Origin: Polaribacter sp. Hel1_33_78
Lineage (GTDB): Bacteria; Bacteroidota; Bacteroidia; Flavobacteriales; Flavobacteriaceae
Length of the DNA stretch: 64,000 nucleotides
Direction: 5' to 3'
Assembly: GCF_900106075.1 (NCBI RefSeq)
Contig: NZ_LT629794.1
Span: 496,001 to 560,000, forward strand
The notes beneath the pieces were generated by a model, which worked only from the letters and a program-made list of their open reading frames with translations, had not been told where the DNA came from and made no database searches. Every line of letters starts with the position of its first letter. Position 1 is the first letter of the stretch. Made by a program: the position numbers and the translations under genes. Below, in pieces: positions 16,486 through 24,944 of the stretch.

Positions 16486-17283
16486 TTATGATTCATCTAT
16501 AAAAAGAGTTTCTGAATCGAAAGTATATCTATTAAATAGGCTGATTTTTAGTGATTTTCTAGCATCATTTAAAAGTTGCTGCGCTTTTACAATACTTATA
16601 TTTCTTATTTCTGCAATTTCTGCTAGAGTACGATGCTGTTTTGTAAAGAGCTCAAAAACATTTTGCATGGGCAATGGTAAATTATGAAGTACGATTTGAA
16701 TGTGCTTGTCCACCTCTTCTTCGTGCAAGATTTCATCTATTTCTGCTTCAAGATAATCTTCAGTATTTTCAATAAATATATCTTTAAGTGTATATGCCTC
16801 TTTATAATAAGATATATCGTTGAGGTCTTCTTTCATGATAAGATCGCCATCATATTCAGCTGTAAATTTTTCTCGCATTTGATCCCATTCTTGTTTTGAA
16901 TAGTCATCTATATTTTTTAGAAATAGATCATCAAATGTTTCTTCAGTAATAGCATCATCTAGTAATTCGTTGGTTTTTTTATAAATCCATACATAGAACT
17001 CATATTCATTAGAGAATTGTTCAATTTGATCATAGATTTCAATAAATAACTGATCTATAAAATCATCTACTTTGTATTTGTTCTTCGGAAAGTGCTCTTG
17101 TTGTATTGCAGTTCTCATTCTTTTGACAATATATTTCTCCATATCGGGAACTAATTCTAGCAGTAATTTATTGAATTTTATTTTATTTTCTTCCCGCTTT
17201 AATTTAAGTAGATTGGGAAGTGTTTGTTTTATAGAGCTGCGAAGTTGTTGACCTTTAGTATATGAGAAAGTCTGATTTGTCAT
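16486..17283 (-). CDS. Divergent sigma-70-like protein
   Basis: 265 aa. The N-terminal part has a region-2-like helix pair (YIVKRMRTAIQQEHFPKNKY followed by VDDFIDQLFIEIYDQIEQF). The C-terminal part has a region-4-like helix-turn-helix: LPLPMQNVFELFTKQHRTLAEIA, then EIRNISIVKAQQLLNDARKSL. Between them is an unusually long acidic stretch (about residues 105-190). It may be an alternative sigma factor or a sigma-like regulator; the acidic insert is not typical of ECF sigmas. It is divergent from the BON gene, and each gene has its own TGAY-N4-RTCA operator. Confidence 0.7.
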   Translation of the reverse strand: MTNQTFSYTKGQQLRSSIKQTLPNLLKLKREENKIKFNKLLLELVPDMEKYIVKRMRTAIQQEHFPKNKYKVDDFIDQLFIEIYDQIEQFSNEYEFYVWIYKKTNELLDDAITEETFDDLFLKNIDDYSKQEWDQMREKFTAEYDGDLIMKEDLNDISYYKEAYTLKDIFIENTEDYLEAEIDEILHEEEVDKHIQIVLHNLPLPMQNVFELFTKQHRTLAEIAEIRNISIVKAQQLLNDARKSLKISLFNRYTFDSETLFIDES

Positions 17284-17312
17284 GAGTCTAATTTTTAGCT
17301 GGATTACATGTA

Positions 17313-17355
17313 TAAAGATGCAAATAGATTAGATAAAATAAAATGACCTGGGTCA
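17313..17355 (-). promoter_or_regulatory. TGAY-N4-RTCA operator and -7-like element, sigma-like gene
   Basis: In the minus direction TGACCCAGGTCA is followed by 23 nt and CATCTTTA (17313-17320), a weak -7 element. Confidence 0.62.
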
Positions 17356-17375
17356 GTAATTAAAAAATATGAAAC

Positions 17376-17418
17376 TGACCTGTATCATTTTAAAACATAA
17401 TAAAGTACGCTAGTTTTG
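17376..17418 (+). promoter_or_regulatory. TGAY-N4-RTCA operator and -7 element, BON gene
   Basis: TGACCTGTATCA (17376-17387), 23 nt, then TAGTTTTG (17411-17418), a full TANNTTTG match. Confidence 0.8.
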
Positions 17419-17451
17419 TTTAGTTATTAATATTAATATTTAAAAATAAAA

Positions 17452-18108
17452 ATGATGAAATCAGATTCAGAAATTAAAGAGGATGTTCTAGATGAACTAG
17501 TTTGGCAACCAAATATCGATGAAACTCAAATTGGAGTTATCGTAAAAAACGGAGTTGTGACCTTAAGTGGTGTGGTAGACAGTTACTCAAAAAAGCTTGC
17601 TGCAGAGAAGGCTGTTAAAAGTGTCTCTGGCGTAAGAGCAGTAGCGGAAGATATAGCGGTTAAATATGGAAACAGTTATAAAAAAACAGATGGGGAAATT
17701 GCGAGAGCAACGGCAGATGCTTTAAAATGGAATTCTTCTGTGCCAGAAAATGAAATTAAAGTGAAAGTTGAAAACGGCTGGGTTTACTTATCTGGAGAGG
17801 TGAAATGGGATTACCAAAAATCGGCAGCTAAGAGATCGGTTCAAGATTTATTGGGTGTGCACGGAGTGAGTAATACAATCGCCATAAAACAAGCCGTAAA
17901 ACCATTTGAAATCAAAGAGAAAATTAAAAAAGCTTTTCAGCGTATGGCAGATGTTGATGCAAAAAATATTACTGTAGATGTTGAAGGGCATACTGTAAAG
18001 TTACGCGGTAAAGTGCATTCAATTTCAGAAAAAAATGAAGCAAGAAAAACTGCTTATTTCGCTCCTGGAGTATATGAAGTAGAGAATGAGTTGGAAGTAG
18101 TTTTATAA
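17452..18108 (+). CDS. Triple BON-domain protein
   Basis: 218 aa made of three BON domains (about residues 5-70, 78-145 and 150-218). Each has the pattern hydrophobic-x-V-x-V-x-(N/E)-G-x-V-x-L-x-G-x-V: GVIVKNGVVTLSGVV, KVKVENGWVYLSGEV and TVDVEGHTVKLRGKV. BON proteins (OsmY-like) are stress proteins that associate with envelopes. This one has no signal peptide, so it would be cytoplasmic. ATG ATG at the start leaves a one-codon ambiguity. It is followed by a strong terminator at 18142. Confidence 0.9.
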   Translation: MMKSDSEIKEDVLDELVWQPNIDETQIGVIVKNGVVTLSGVVDSYSKKLAAEKAVKSVSGVRAVAEDIAVKYGNSYKKTDGEIARATADALKWNSSVPENEIKVKVENGWVYLSGEVKWDYQKSAAKRSVQDLLGVHGVSNTIAIKQAVKPFEIKEKIKKAFQRMADVDAKNITVDVEGHTVKLRGKVHSISEKNEARKTAYFAPGVYEVENELEVVL

Positions 18109-18141
18109 TAAGTTAAAATTAATTTTATTACGAATATTGCT

Positions 18142-18184
18142 AAATGAGTCCTGATTTGCTTTTTGTAAATCAGGATTCATTTTT
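18142..18184 (+). terminator. Rho-independent terminator after the BON gene
   Basis: AATGAGTCCTGATTT pairs with AAATCAGGATTCATT around a short loop, followed by a T run. Confidence 0.8.
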
Positions 18185-18548
18185 GTTAAGCAAAATCTAA
18201 AAGCACTGAATAAAAACATTAAGGTATAAATTTAGAATAGCTAATCGAGATAAAAAAAAAACAAGATTTCATTGCGCCGAAATCCCAAAAATGGGGGTAA
18301 TCTTCTATCGAAATAAAATTATAGCTTACATATTTGTGTACTTAATGAATGAGACTTCATCCTGCAACACTTTTCTAAAGCTTAGTTATAAATGGGTTTT
18401 TGTCAAAAAAAATAGCTTCCAAAATTTTCTGAATTGGATAAAAATGGAAGACTCTAGAAAGATTAAAGGTTGGCTATGTCACTTTTTTTGAAATTCAAAA
18501 GAAATTTTACTTTCTCCGCTTAAAATCAAATATATATCGAAAGTCAGA
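18185..18548. other. Intergenic region without recognised gene
   Basis: It contains a 66-codon frame (18291-18491) with no ribosome-binding site, no family resemblance and unusual composition; I do not accept it as a gene. I see no other structure before the operator at 18549. Confidence 0.4.
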
Positions 18549-18591
18549 TGACTAAGGTCATTTGTATTGGCATGCAAAACGGCTATATTCA
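18549..18591 (+). promoter_or_regulatory. TGAY-N4-RTCA operator and -7 element, PEP synthase gene
   Basis: TGACTAAGGTCA (18549-18560), 23 nt, then TATATTCA (18584-18591), 27 nt before the start codon. Confidence 0.72.
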
Positions 18592-18618
18592 CTTCGTTAA
18601 TCTTTAAAGCAATTCAGT

Positions 18619-21009
18619 ATGGCAGCACATATTATAAAATATGCGGATATCGGCATAAATGACCTAGCTCTAGTAGGTGGAAAGAATGCGTCTTTAGGTG
18701 AAATGTATAACAATTTAACTTCAAAAGGGGTATTGGTGCCTAATGGTTTTGCTACAACCTCTGCAGCTTTTTGGGAGTTTTTACAAGAGAACAAAATTCA
18801 AACTCCATTAGAAGATGTATTGACCAAACTTGATAGAGCACAGTATTCTAATTTACAGACTATCGGTAAACAGGCACGTGATATTATTTTGGCAGGAGAA
18901 TTGTCAAGTAGTTTTGTGTCAAAAATAACGAAAGCGTATAATGAGCTTTGTGCCGGAAAATTATGTGCAACAGCTGTGCGAAGTAGTGCAACAGCAGAAG
19001 ACCTTCCTAATGCTAGTTTTGCAGGTCAGCACGATACGTTTTTAAATGTCAATGGAGAAAAACAGCTAATAGAAGCTATTAAAAAGTGTTTTGCATCGTT
19101 ATTTACAAATCGGGCTATAAAGTATAGAGAAGACAAGGGTTTTTTACATCTAAATATTGCAATTTCTGTTGGAGTGCAGTTAATGGTTCGTTCAGATAAA
19201 GGGTGCTCGGGAGTAGGTTTTACGATAGAACCAGAGTCTGGTTTTGAGAATGTAATTGTTTTATCTGGTGTCTGGGGATTGGGAGAAAACATTGTACAAG
19301 GAACTGTTAATCCAGACGAATTCTACGTTTTTAAACCAACGTTGAATCAAAATAAAAACCCAATTATTCAGAAGAAATTAGGGGATAAGAAATTAACCAT
19401 GATCTATTCAGACGCTCCAGGTGATTTGGGAATCAAAAATATAACAACGCTTGAGCTAAAACAGCAGCAATACGTGTTGTCAGATAAAGAAATTATCACC
19501 TTGGCAAAATGGGCTAAAATCATAGAAGAACATTACAAAAGACCCATGGATATTGAATGGGCAAAGGATGGAATATCTAATGAACTATTCATCACACAAG
19601 CCAGGCCAGAGACCGTGCATTCTACAAGAAATAAAAGCATATATACGGCATATAAATTATTAGAGAATGGAGAAACCTTATGCCAAGGAAATGCGATAGG
19701 AACTAAAATTGGTACTGGCGTTGCTCGATTGTTAAAATCGCCAAGAGATATCAAAAAATTAGACTCTAATACCATTATTGTCACAGATACCATAACACCA
19801 GATTGGGACCCTTTATTAAAACAGGTAAAAGGAATTATTACAAATAAAGGAGGAAGAACCAGTCACGCCGCAATTGTCTCAAGAGAACTTGGGGTGCCCG
19901 CTATTGTGGGGTGCGGAAATGCAACACAAGTTATAAAAGATCACTCAGAAATTTCAATATCCTGTGCACAAGGAAGAATAGGATACGTCTATCAAGGAAA
20001 ATGCAAATTTGAAGCTGAAGAAATTGATTTCTCTACCATTCAATTGCCTGCAACTGAAGCAAAGATGATTCTTGCAGATCCGGAGAATGCATTTCAGTTA
20101 TCTTTCTATCCAAATAATGGGGTTGGACTATTGCGTATGGAATTTATGATTACGCATATAGTAAAAGTGCATCCAATGGCTTTGATAAATTTTAATAATT
20201 TAAACGATAAAAAGGCTAAAAAGGAGATTGCTAAAATTACAAGGACATACAGAAATAAAGAGGATTATTTTATAGACAAGCTTTCACAAGGTATCGCCAC
20301 CATTGCTGCTGCTTTCTATCCGAAGGAGGTCATCTTGCGATTAAGTGATTTTAAAACCAACGAATATGCAAATCTTATTGGTGGTGTTCAGTTTGAACCT
20401 AAAGAGGAAAACCCAATGCTCGGTTTTAGGGGAGCATCTAGATATTATAGTCCTTTGTATAAAGAAGGGTTTGCTTTGGAATGTAAAGCCATAAAACGAG
20501 CACGAGAAGAAATGGGATTTACCAATATTAAAGTAATGGTGCCTTTTTGTAGAACCCTTGAAGAAGGTGAAAAAGTGATTGCTATTATGGAAAAAAATGG
20601 ATTAAATCGTGGAGAGAATGGGCTGGAAATCTATGTAATGGTGGAGATCCCTAGTAATGTTTTATTAGCTGAAAAATTTGCAGAATTATTTGATGGTTTT
20701 TCAATTGGTTCTAATGACTTAACCCAACTCACATTGGGTGTTGATCGAGATTCAGAACTAATGGGAGATTTATTTAATGAAAACAATGAAGCCGTAAAAC
20801 AGTTGATTGAAAGAGCTATAAAATCGGCTAGAAAAACGAACACTAAAATTGGTTTGTGTGGCCAAGCACCAAGTGACTTTCTAGAGTTTTCGACCTTTCT
20901 TATAAAGGCAGGTATTGATAGTATTTCCTTTAATCCGGATGCAATTATAAAAGTGATAGCAAATATGAATACATCAGAAAAGGAAATTAATTTGGTTGAA
21001 ACCATTTGA
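18619..21009 (+). CDS. ppsA: Phosphoenolpyruvate synthase
   Basis: 796 aa. It converts pyruvate plus ATP to PEP, AMP and phosphate. The order is: N-terminal ATP-grasp domain starting LVGGKNASLGEMYNNL and including AVRSSATAEDLPNASFAGQH; the swivelling His domain with GGRTSHAAIVSREL (His416 carries the phosphate); and the TIM-barrel PEP domain with GSNDLTQLTLGVDRDS and GLCGQAPSD (Cys747). Length matches PpsA. Expression from a stress-type promoter suggests gluconeogenic or energy-saving adjustment, as PEP synthases occur in several low-oxygen regulons. Confidence 0.95.
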   Translation: MAAHIIKYADIGINDLALVGGKNASLGEMYNNLTSKGVLVPNGFATTSAAFWEFLQENKIQTPLEDVLTKLDRAQYSNLQTIGKQARDIILAGELSSSFVSKITKAYNELCAGKLCATAVRSSATAEDLPNASFAGQHDTFLNVNGEKQLIEAIKKCFASLFTNRAIKYREDKGFLHLNIAISVGVQLMVRSDKGCSGVGFTIEPESGFENVIVLSGVWGLGENIVQGTVNPDEFYVFKPTLNQNKNPIIQKKLGDKKLTMIYSDAPGDLGIKNITTLELKQQQYVLSDKEIITLAKWAKIIEEHYKRPMDIEWAKDGISNELFITQARPETVHSTRNKSIYTAYKLLENGETLCQGNAIGTKIGTGVARLLKSPRDIKKLDSNTIIVTDTITPDWDPLLKQVKGIITNKGGRTSHAAIVSRELGVPAIVGCGNATQVIKDHSEISISCAQGRIGYVYQGKCKFEAEEIDFSTIQLPATEAKMILADPENAFQLSFYPNNGVGLLRMEFMITHIVKVHPMALINFNNLNDKKAKKEIAKITRTYRNKEDYFIDKLSQGIATIAAAFYPKEVILRLSDFKTNEYANLIGGVQFEPKEENPMLGFRGASRYYSPLYKEGFALECKAIKRAREEMGFTNIKVMVPFCRTLEEGEKVIAIMEKNGLNRGENGLEIYVMVEIPSNVLLAEKFAELFDGFSIGSNDLTQLTLGVDRDSELMGDLFNENNEAVKQLIERAIKSARKTNTKIGLCGQAPSDFLEFSTFLIKAGIDSISFNPDAIIKVIANMNTSEKEINLVETI

Positions 21010-21038
21010 TAATTAAACAAAACAAAAAAGGGGTTTGA

Positions 21039-21081
21039 TGACCTACATCATTTGAATTTAATAGAACTATACGTTTCTTTA
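21039..21081 (+). promoter_or_regulatory. TGAY-N4-RTCA operator and -7-like element, phosphoribosyltransferase operon
   Basis: TGACCTACATCA (21039-21050), 23 nt, then TTTCTTTA (21074-21081), identical to the -7-like element at 6571. Confidence 0.65.
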
Positions 21082-21127
21082 ACATGAATTTATTTCTCAT
21101 TTTAAATGAGATTCAAGATTATAAATT

Positions 21128-21775
21128 ATGTTTAAGGATAGAAAAGATGCAGGAATACAATTAGCTAAAAAATTAATTGGCTACAAAAACAAGAATGTTG
21201 TTGTCTTGGCTATCCCAAGAGGAGGACTTCCTTTAGGAGCAATAGTTGCAGAAGCGCTTAACGCTCCTTTAGATATTGTTTTAACAAAGAAAATTGGTCA
21301 TCCACTTAATAAAGAGTTTGCCATTGGGGCGGTAAGTCTTCAGGGTAAATATGTAGCAGACTCGGCGGAAGCAACACATAGATATATAGAAGAAGAAACA
21401 CGACGTATTCGGAAAATATTACGACAACGACAGGATCAATATTATAAAAATTTTGCCCCTAAGATTCTTAAAGATAAAATTGTTATTGTTGTTGATGATG
21501 GGGTTGCGACTGGAAGTACAATACTGGCAACGGTATCATTAATAAAGGAAGAAGAACCTTCAAAGATTGTGGTGGCGTTTCCCGTTGGGTCATCTTCGGC
21601 TATTAATAGACTTTATAATTCACCTTTTATAGATGAGGTTGTTTGCATAGAAGTTCCCAAACATTTTAATGCAGTGGGTCAGTTTTACAGGAATTTTAAT
21701 CCAGTATTAGATAAAAAAGCAATGCAAATCCTTAAAGAATCAAACAAACATTTTATAGTATCTAAATATGAATAA
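21128..21775 (+). CDS. Phosphoribosyltransferase-family protein
   Basis: 215 aa. The PRPP loop is clear in VIVVDDGVATGSTILATVSLI. The N-terminal half has VVVLAIPRGGLPLGAIVAEALNAPLDIVL and KIGHPLNKEFAIGAV, the type I PRTase variant common in stress clusters of many bacteria, where it often occurs with PEP synthase, Hsp20 or DUF2267 genes. Substrate base is unknown. It is followed after 2 bp by the DUF2267 gene, so the two form an operon. Confidence 0.85.
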   Translation: MFKDRKDAGIQLAKKLIGYKNKNVVVLAIPRGGLPLGAIVAEALNAPLDIVLTKKIGHPLNKEFAIGAVSLQGKYVADSAEATHRYIEEETRRIRKILRQRQDQYYKNFAPKILKDKIVIVVDDGVATGSTILATVSLIKEEEPSKIVVAFPVGSSSAINRLYNSPFIDEVVCIEVPKHFNAVGQFYRNFNPVLDKKAMQILKESNKHFIVSKYE

Positions 21776-21777
21776 TT

Positions 21778-22227
21778 ATGGCACTTAATTTTAATCAATA
21801 TGCAGCAGAAGGAAATACTTTTCTTAAACAATATGCTAAAGAGCTTGGTCTTTCAGAGAACCCAGAAAGAGCAGGTCGTGTGTTGATGTCTATTTTACAT
21901 GGTTTACGTTATATTATTTCTACCGAAGAGTCATTGCAGTTTATTGCGCAACTTCCTATGTTTTTAAAGGCTGTTTATGTGAACGGGTGGTCTAGTAAAA
22001 TGAAGAAAGAAAAGGTGAAAAACATCGAGGGTTTTATTGACCTCATCAGATCGTTCAATGGTAAAACCGCTATGTCTGATTTTGAATTAGACGAAATTGC
22101 TGAAGATTATATTGATAAGACGTTTTTAATGTTAAAGCGATATGTTTCACCAGGAGAGATAGAGGATATTAGAGGAGAAGTGCCTAAGGCATTAAAAAGA
22201 ATTATTTTTAATCATATTTTCATATAG
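21778..22227 (+). CDS. DUF2267-family protein
   Basis: 149 aa, all-helical. ENPERAGRVLMSILHGLRYIIS, LQFIAQLPMFLKAVYVNGWS and VSPGEIEDIRGEVPKALKRII match the DUF2267 pattern (repeated helical modules with 'LP.L.RG.Y..GW'). Function is unknown, but the family is frequent near Hsp20, BON and phosphoribosyltransferase genes in stress clusters. Its stop codon overlaps the copy of the 17-nt sequence TATAGCGCTATGCTCTT at 22223. Confidence 0.78.
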   Translation: MALNFNQYAAEGNTFLKQYAKELGLSENPERAGRVLMSILHGLRYIISTEESLQFIAQLPMFLKAVYVNGWSSKMKKEKVKNIEGFIDLIRSFNGKTAMSDFELDEIAEDYIDKTFLMLKRYVSPGEIEDIRGEVPKALKRIIFNHIFI

Positions 22228-22377
22228 CGCTATGCTCTTATGGAATAATATAATAGTTCAGTATTAAAAATGAATTATCCTTTTGCTTTAGTAATGTTAC
22301 TGTTAATGTTTGAAATTGAATATTTTAAGTCACAACTGTTTAAAACAATATATTATAAATAATTAAAGTTAAAAAAG

Positions 22378-23235
22378 ATGAAAACCATAACCTTAATAAG
22401 CGTGACAATGCTGTTTTTATTGACCGCTTGTGTGAGTCAAAAAAAATACTCAGAACTTCAAAACAGCGCAGAACTTTGCGAAACTAATCTCAAAAATATT
22501 TCTAATGAACGTCTAATATTAGAAAATAATCTAGCAAATGAAAAGAGTAAATCCAAAGCGCTCGAGCAGCAAATAAAGTATTTTAAAAGTACAAATACAA
22601 ACCTTTTAGACAGGCTTTCAGACCTTTCGGTAGTAAGTAAGTCGGGAGCCGAGAGTATTAAAAAATCTTTGGAAGCTTTGGGTGCACAGAACTCCTATAT
22701 AAAAGATTTAACGAGCTCTATGCAAAAAAAGGATTCACTTAATCTGACTTTGGTAATGAATTTGAAACGATCTTTAGACTATTTCGATGACGAGGATATA
22801 AATATTGAGATAAAAAAGGGAGTTGTTTATGTTTCTATTTCGGATAAAATGCTTTTTAGATCGGGAAGTTTTAGTATAAACGATTCAGCAAAAGAGGTTA
22901 TTGGAAAAATAGCAAGTATTGTGAATGATCATAATGAGTTAGATATTTTGATTGAGGGGCATACAGATACAGTTCCTATTAAAACATTCTGTATCGAAGA
23001 TAATTGGGATTTAAGTACTAAAAGAGCAACGGCTATTGTACGCTTAATGCAAACTGATTTTAATGTACAACCCGAACGAATGAGTGCTGGTGGACGCTCA
23101 GAATACGTGCCAAAAGCAACAAATGAAACTCCTGAAGGAAGAGCACTTAATCGTAGAACAGAGATTATCATCCTTCCTAAACTAGATCAGTTTTTTAATT
23201 TGTTAACACCACCAGCAGCAACATCTGTAGATTAA
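22378..23235 (+). CDS. OmpA-family lipoprotein with coiled coil
   Basis: 285 aa. The signal MKTITLISVTMLFLLTACVS has a clear lipobox (LTAC). Residues about 20-120 form a coiled coil (KYSELQNSAELCETNLKNIS). Residues 140-275 form the OmpA peptidoglycan-binding domain with ILIEGHTDTVPI, NWDLSTKRATAIVRLM and RMSAGGRSEYVP followed by EGRALNRRTEIII. It would tether the outer membrane to peptidoglycan. No TGAY-N4-RTCA site is seen in its 150-bp upstream gap, so it may have a separate promoter. Confidence 0.9.
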   Translation: MKTITLISVTMLFLLTACVSQKKYSELQNSAELCETNLKNISNERLILENNLANEKSKSKALEQQIKYFKSTNTNLLDRLSDLSVVSKSGAESIKKSLEALGAQNSYIKDLTSSMQKKDSLNLTLVMNLKRSLDYFDDEDINIEIKKGVVYVSISDKMLFRSGSFSINDSAKEVIGKIASIVNDHNELDILIEGHTDTVPIKTFCIEDNWDLSTKRATAIVRLMQTDFNVQPERMSAGGRSEYVPKATNETPEGRALNRRTEIIILPKLDQFFNLLTPPAATSVD

Positions 23236-23455
23236 GTTTTTTTATAAAAATACTTTTAGGAATCGATATTGCGCAAACAGCAATGCAATGCCACAAGTAA
23301 ATGAGTCAAATATTATAAAGGCTTGATAGGTTCTCTTCAAGACCTTGAAAACAGGAAAGAAAGAGGATAGCGATCTTTCGTGCAGGGAAAAATTTGGAAG
23401 TCAAAAAGGTGATTTCAGACTTTTTTTTGAGATAATTTAAAAAAGATACTCAAAC

Positions 23456-23498
23456 TGACCCAGGTCATTTTTCATCTTTAAAAGTTGCTTTACATTAG
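23456..23498 (+). promoter_or_regulatory. TGAY-N4-RTCA operator and -7 element, ncRNA copy 1
   Basis: TGACCCAGGTCA (23456-23467), 23 nt, TACATTAG (23491-23498). Confidence 0.75.
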
Positions 23499-23504
23499 TA
23501 GTAT

Positions 23505-23897
23505 AATTAAAAAATTAAGTTCTTTGATAGTATTAAAATATAGATTCTAGGGATAGCAGTATCCTCTGAATCTTGGAGTTATCCAAAAGTGTTTTAAGTC
23601 TTGTGTTGCAGAGTTTTCTAGCAATAGGTACTCAAGATTGCAAGTAGCCTTAAACTACATTTGATATCTTCAAGGGAATCGAGATATTTCGGTGTCTCGA
23701 TTTCCTTATAAAGAATTGACTTTTGTCTGCTGGAAGGTAAGCAAAGTCATTATGACGCGATTGACATTGCATTAGGACGACTATATGTTGTTTTAGAGTT
23801 TTAGAAATAAAACTTTTTAATGCGTTGAACAGGACTAAGTAATACTGGTTGCATCATAAGAAACTGGAAGCTTCGGCTTCCAGTTTCATTTTTTTTA
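23505..23897 (+). ncRNA. Structured ncRNA, tandem copy 1
   Basis: The start is estimated from the -7 element and the end is the T run. Hairpins: AGATTC...GAATCT enclosing GGATA-GCAG-TATCC (23542-23573); CAAGAT/ATCTT with an inner GTAG/CTAC; AAGGGAATCGAGA...TCTCGATTTCCTT (about 23672-23707); GACTTTTG...CAAAGTC with a GGAA loop; and the terminator AAACTGGAAGC-TTCG-GCTTCCAGTTT (23861-23886) with a T run. There is no ORF. I do not recognise an Rfam-type family; it is not 6S, tmRNA or RNase P by its sequence. Confidence 0.8.
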
Positions 23898-23934
23898 AGA
23901 TTTTATAAGTTTTTTAATTTAAATATTACAAAAC

Positions 23935-23977
23935 TGATCTATGTCATGTACCATCTTTAAAAGTTGCTTTACATTAG
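23935..23977 (+). promoter_or_regulatory. TGAY-N4-RTCA operator and -7 element, ncRNA copy 2
   Basis: TGATCTATGTCA (23935-23946), 23 nt, TACATTAG (23970-23977). Confidence 0.72.
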
Positions 23978-23983
23978 TAGTAT

Positions 23984-24378
23984 AATTAAAAAATTAAGTT
24001 CTTTGATAGTATTAAAATATAGATTCTAGGGATAGCAGTATCCTCTGAATCTTGGAGTTATCCAAAAGTGTTTTAAGTCTTGTGTTGCAGAGTTTTCTAG
24101 CAATAGGTACTCAAGATTGCAAGTAGCCTTAAACTACATTTGATATCTTCAAGGGAATCGAGATATTTCGGTGTCTCGATTCCCTTATAAAGAATTGACT
24201 TTTGTCTGCTGGAAGGTAAGCAAAGTCATTATGACGCGATTGACATTGCATTAGGACGACTATATGTTGTTTTAGAGTTTTAGAAATAAAGCTTTTTAAT
24301 GTGTTGAACAGGACTAAGTAATACTGGTTGCATCATAAGAAACTGGGAGTTTCGGCTTCCAGTTTCATTTTTTTTTTA
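23984..24378 (+). ncRNA. Structured ncRNA, tandem copy 2
   Basis: Same layout as copy 1. The central hairpin (24151-24187) has TCTCGATTCCCTT as its 3' arm where the other copies have TCTCGATTTCCTT, so a G-U pair becomes G-C. The terminator (24340-24365) is AAACTGGGAGT-TTCG-GCTTCCAGTTT; two changes in the 5' arm relative to copy 1 turn A-U and C-G pairs into G-U and U-G, still paired. Confidence 0.8.
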
Positions 24379-24415
24379 AGATTTTTTAAGATTTTTAATC
24401 TAAATATTAGAAAAC

Positions 24416-24458
24416 TGATCTAGGTCATTTTTCATCTTTAAAAGTTGCTTTACATTAG
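24416..24458 (+). promoter_or_regulatory. TGAY-N4-RTCA operator and -7 element, ncRNA copy 3
   Basis: TGATCTAGGTCA (24416-24427), 23 nt, TACATTAG (24451-24458). Confidence 0.75.
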
Positions 24459-24464
24459 TAGTAT

Positions 24465-24857
24465 AATTAGAGTAATAAGTTCTTTGATAATATTAAAATA
24501 TAGATTTTAGGGATAGCAATATCCTTTAAATCTTGGAGTTATCCAAAAGTGTTTTAAGTCTTGTGTTGCAGAGTTTTCTAGCAATAGGTACTCAAGATTG
24601 CAAGTAGCCTTAAACTACATTTGATATCTTCAAGGGAATCGAGATATTTCGGTGTCTCGATTTCCTTATAAAGAATTGACTTTTGTCTGCTGGAAGGTAA
24701 GCAAAGTCATTATGACGCGATTGACATTGCATTAGGACGACTATATGTTGTTTTAGAGTTTTAGAAATAAAGCTTTTTAATGTGTTGAACAGGACTAAGT
24801 AATACTGGTTGCATCATAAGAAACTGGGAGTTTCGGCTTCCAGTTTCATTTTTTTTT
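24465..24857 (+). ncRNA. Structured ncRNA, tandem copy 3
   Basis: Same layout. The 5' hairpin (24502-24533) has AGATTT...AAATCT where copies 1 and 2 have AGATTC...GAATCT, a true compensatory change (C-G to U-A). The terminator spans 24821-24857. Confidence 0.8.
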
Positions 24858-24895
24858 AAGATTTTTTAAGATTTTTAATCTAAATATTAGAAAAC

Positions 24896-24938
24896 TGATC
24901 TAGGTCATTTTTCATCTTTAAAAGTTGCTTTACATTAG
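24896..24938 (+). promoter_or_regulatory. TGAY-N4-RTCA operator and -7 element, ncRNA copy 4
   Basis: TGATCTAGGTCA (24896-24907), 23 nt, TACATTAG (24931-24938). Confidence 0.75.
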
Positions 24939-24944
24939 CAGTAT

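Noticed and set aside
18291..18491. 66-codon open frame between the BON and PEP synthase genes
   Set aside because: No ribosome-binding site, no signal or family motif, and it lies between a terminator and a promoter.
23236..23455. Possible transposase remnant (GIDIAQTAMQ in one frame) upstream of the ncRNA array
   Set aside because: Only about ten residues resemble an IS110-type start and stop codons follow at once; no inverted repeats or further motifs support it.
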